Below are positions 14,477 through 16,475 of a DNA stretch of 16,475 bases, one piece after another; position 1 is the first letter of the stretch; each line of letters starts with the position of its first letter. Source of the stretch: GCA-2730975 sp937893275 (lineage in GTDB: Bacteria > Verrucomicrobiota > Verrucomicrobiia > Opitutales > Seribacteraceae); contig CAXAHJ010000087.1 in NCBI GenBank assembly GCA_963968595.1, positions 1 to 16,475 on the forward strand, given 5' to 3'. Position numbers and translations under genes: made by a program. Below the pieces are notes generated by a model that was not told the DNA's origin, did not search any database, and worked only from the letters and a program-made list of their open reading frames with translations.

Positions 14477-15181
14477 ATGAAAACCATATTGGTTACGGGC
14501 GCAAGCAGAGGAATCGGACTTGAATGGACACGACAATCCCTTGGGCGAGGGCATCGCTTGCTGGCTACTTGTCGGAACCCGGACAATGCCCAAGGCCTTT
14601 TGACACTTCGAGAGAGTCACCCCGATCTTTTGAATATATTGCCTCTCGACGTCGAAGACGAAGGCTCGGTAACTCGTCTTTTTTCGGAACTCGAGAAGAA
14701 GAGTGAATCGATCGACCTCCTTTTCAACAACGCGGGGGTCATTGATTGGGAGGACATGCTGAACGTTTCTTCCGCGTCCTTGGAGAAGATCTTTAAAGTC
14801 AACGTTGTGGGTGCCTTGCTTGTTTTGCGTGCTGCGATCCCGTGCCTGCGGCGTTCGAGCAATCCCATAGTGGCAAATGTTTCTTCACGCCTGGGATCGA
14901 TCGAACTTCGAGGAAATACCCAACTCGGCGGTGCAATCGGCTACCAGTGCTCCAAGGCCGCCTTGAACATGCTTACAAAACAAGCATCCATCGACTTGGC
15001 GCCCTTCGGGATAACTGTTCTCTCGCAAAGTCCAGGCTGGGTGCGCACCGACATGGGTGGAAGCGAAGCCAAGTTTTCCGTTGAAGAAGCCGTGACTAAC
15101 ATGCTCGGTCACCTGGAACACGCCGGACCTTCCCTCAATGGCAAGTTTCTAGGCGAGGACGGGGTCGAACTTTCGTGGTGA
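14477..15181 (+). CDS. Short-chain dehydrogenase, C-factor-like (CsgA-type) SDR
   Basis: The protein has 234 residues from ATG at 14477; a GTG 9 bases upstream is possible but less typical. Cofactor motif TGASRGIG (7-14), NNAG (84-87), Ser137, Tyr156 and Lys160 make a complete SDR active site. The C-terminal SPGWVRTDMGG (185-195) followed by SVEEAVTNML matches the subfamily containing Myxococcus C-factor (CsgA) and similar single-domain carbonyl reductases, which are common and not necessarily signalling proteins. Arg11 and Arg33 favour NADP(H). It is divergent from the aldo/keto reductase, another carbonyl reductase, and both may respond to the same carbonyl stress. That link is inference only. 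Confidence 0.87.
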   Translation: MKTILVTGASRGIGLEWTRQSLGRGHRLLATCRNPDNAQGLLTLRESHPDLLNILPLDVEDEGSVTRLFSELEKKSESIDLLFNNAGVIDWEDMLNVSSASLEKIFKVNVVGALLVLRAAIPCLRRSSNPIVANVSSRLGSIELRGNTQLGGAIGYQCSKAALNMLTKQASIDLAPFGITVLSQSPGWVRTDMGGSEAKFSVEEAVTNMLGHLEHAGPSLNGKFLGEDGVELSW

Positions 15182-15260
15182 TTTTCTTTGCCAAATCCTC
15201 TGAACCAGAAAAGATGCATATTTATATCCCTATTGAATTTAAATCAACGAGGCATTCCTA

Positions 15261-15827
15261 ATGAAAAGAGTACTTGCATACTTCACTTTGATCAGTCTTT
15301 CAGCGATTTCTCCCATGCTCGCGGGCAAAGTCTTGAACGTGGGTGATAAAGCACCTGCCTTCAGTACCCTTGACGACCAAGGCAAGCAATGGAAGTCCGG
15401 CGACGTCGTCGGCTCGAAGCATTTGGTGGTCTATTTTTATCCTGCCGCCATGACGGGTGGTTGCACCAAGCAAGCCTGCGCTTTTCGTGATGATAAGTCG
15501 AAATTGACCAAGTTGGATGCCGTAGTCGTTGGCGTAAGCGGAGATAACCCCGAAGGCCTCGCCCATTTCAAGAAGGCCGAAAACCTGAACTTCACCTTGC
15601 TTTCCGATGAAAAGGGCGATCTCGCTCAAAAGTTTGGCGTTCCCTTTGGTAAAGGTGGAGCGATTGAGCGTGAGGTGGATGGAAAAAAAGTGACCCTTTC
15701 ACGTGGCGTCACTTCCAAGCGTTGGACATTCGTCATCTCCAAGGATGGAAAGGTAGTTTACAAAAACGACAAGGTGAACGCCGCCAAGGACAGTGCCGCC
15801 GTGCGCTTAGTCTTGGCACAACTCTAA
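15261..15827 (+). CDS. Exported thiol peroxidase (PrxQ/BCP-type peroxiredoxin)
   Basis: The 188-residue product reduces hydrogen peroxide or organic hydroperoxides using an active-site Cys. Residues 1-22 (MKRVLAYFTLISLSAISPMLA) look like a Sec signal peptide ending in an AxA-like site, so it is probably periplasmic; most BCP/PrxQ proteins are cytoplasmic. The catalytic motif PxxxTxxC is kept as PAAMTGGC with peroxidatic Cys68, and Cys73 five residues later is the resolving Cys position typical of the PrxQ subgroup. The usual TPGC is TGGC here. A good Shine-Dalgarno GAGG (15249-15252) lies 8 bases before the ATG, one of the few clear ones in the window. The next gene starts 6 bp after the stop. 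Confidence 0.9.
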   Translation: MKRVLAYFTLISLSAISPMLAGKVLNVGDKAPAFSTLDDQGKQWKSGDVVGSKHLVVYFYPAAMTGGCTKQACAFRDDKSKLTKLDAVVVGVSGDNPEGLAHFKKAENLNFTLLSDEKGDLAQKFGVPFGKGGAIEREVDGKKVTLSRGVTSKRWTFVISKDGKVVYKNDKVNAAKDSAAVRLVLAQL

Positions 15828-15833
15828 ACGCAT

Positions 15834-16127
15834 TTGAACGATATCGAACCTTATTCCCTGTCCGGGAAGCTCAGGCGCGAACTGAAATCCCGGGCCAAGA
15901 CGCGACCCGTTGACGTCCGCGTTGGAAAAAAAGGGTTAACTGCCAATGTCATGACCGAACTGCGAAAGGTTTTCGAAAAAGAAAATCTCGTTAAAGTCGC
16001 CTTTACGCAAGATCGGGAAATAAGAATCACTCTTCTCGCTGAAATCGAAGACAAACTGGTCGCCGTGAGCATCGCCGTGACCGGCAAGACCGCCACCCTT
16101 TACAAACCTTTGCCTTCTCGGAAGTAA
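15834..16127 (+). CDS. CRS1-YhbY (CRM) domain RNA-binding protein, TTG start
   Basis: This small 97-residue protein is of the CRS1-YhbY family. In Escherichia coli YhbY binds pre-50S ribosomal particles, so a role in ribosome assembly is expected. The fold marker is VRVGKKGLT (28-36), where GKKG corresponds to the RNA-contacting GxxG loop. LVKVAF (52-57) and VTGKTATLYKP (82-92) match the central strand and C-terminal 'VLYRP' end of the family. The frame is closed upstream by the peroxiredoxin stop at 15825-15827 and there is no in-frame ATG before the domain, so TTG at 15834 must serve as start. It is 6 bp after the peroxiredoxin and has no visible ribosome-binding site, suggesting translational coupling. 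It is convergent with the flagellar gene. Confidence 0.88.
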   Translation: MNDIEPYSLSGKLRRELKSRAKTRPVDVRVGKKGLTANVMTELRKVFEKENLVKVAFTQDREIRITLLAEIEDKLVAVSIAVTGKTATLYKPLPSRK

Positions 16128-16174
16128 GAATTCGCCTCGACAGTTTTAAGGCAGGCGCTCTTTTGCAAGAATCG

Positions 16175-16475
16175 CTACTCGTTTAGGAAGTCGGTGTAGA
16201 GAATGTTTTCCATCTCTCGAGCAGCGGAAACCAAGTTGGCGGTCAAATGCAGTTGGTCGCGAGACTTGCTGTACCTTGCCATGGCCAACGAGTAGTCTAG
16301 CCCGTCGGCCCTTTCCAGAGCCTGCTCCAGACCTACTTGCTTGGTTTGTAGCTCGTCGAGTTCATGCTTGATTCGTGATTGCTCGGCACCGTTCTGGGCT
16401 CTAGCAGAGGCCAATGACTCCATGAAGCCCTCAAAGTCATCAATCGAGTAATCGTCCAGCTCGTAAGTGGGTTCG
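16175..16475 (-). CDS. Flagellin / FlgL-family protein, C-terminal fragment (5' end outside window)
   Basis: The frame is open on the minus strand to the window edge, so only about 99 C-terminal residues are visible. The sequence is alpha-helical with heptad spacing: ASARAQNGAEQSRIKHELDEL, then DGLDYSLAMARYSKSRDQL, ending ILYTDFLNE. The order 'RA-x-x-G-A-x-x-x-R-I ... D-x-x-x-A ... Y/L-x-x-x-x-x-x-L ... IL-x-x-x-L' is that of the C-terminal D0/D1 helices of flagellin and the hook-filament junction protein FlgL. The FlgL-like ending (two helices, terminal L-x-x-F-L) fits somewhat better than true flagellin. It indicates a motile organism and a flagellar locus beyond the right edge. Confidence 0.6.
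   Translation of the reverse strand, partial: EPTYELDDYSIDDFEGFMESLASARAQNGAEQSRIKHELDELQTKQVGLEQALERADGLDYSLAMARYSKSRDQLHLTANLVSAAREMENILYTDFLNE

Overview
The window looks like chromosomal DNA of a Gram-negative bacterium of the Verrucomicrobiota, probably a marine member of class Opitutia. This is inferred from combined features, not from a marker gene: LL-diaminopimelate aminotransferase (DapL), a DUF374/LpxJ-type acyltransferase, a very large exported protein mixing InlB-type repeats, thrombospondin type 3 calcium motifs and a Trp-rich C-terminal module, an outer-membrane beta-barrel protein, and a flagellin-family gene. Base composition is moderate. No tRNA, rRNA, CRISPR array, insertion sequence or prophage gene was seen. 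Most Shine-Dalgarno sequences are weak or absent, and many genes are joined by short gaps or overlaps.

Layout. (1) 1-5126, plus strand: a 5'-truncated giant surface or secreted repeat protein, then 6 bp later a signal-peptide protein with a C-terminal beta-barrel, then a DUF374 lipid acyltransferase, all closely spaced. (2) 5127-8106, plus strand: a leader with a strong hairpin, an ABC-2 exporter pair (ATPase and permease with a 4-bp ATGA overlap) and dapL of lysine and peptidoglycan synthesis. (3) 8166-8894, minus strand: a short-chain dehydrogenase. It diverges from (4) 9030-11316, plus strand: a CNT-type nucleoside transporter, a stand-alone LON substrate-binding-domain protein and an 81-residue two-helix membrane protein. 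(5) 11337-14366, minus strand: aldo/keto reductase, panB and gpsA, joined by 8-bp and 4-bp overlaps. (6) 14477-16127, plus strand: a C-factor-like short-chain dehydrogenase, an exported PrxQ-type peroxiredoxin and a CRS1-YhbY RNA-binding protein that must start at TTG. (7) 16175-16475, minus strand: the C-terminal end of a flagellin/FlgL-family protein that runs off the window.

Most genes are core metabolism or envelope functions in short operons. The least understood parts are the giant protein with its beta-barrel neighbour, the strongly basic disordered extension on PanB, and the hairpin leader before the ABC exporter. I found no convincing new multi-gene defence or mobile system.
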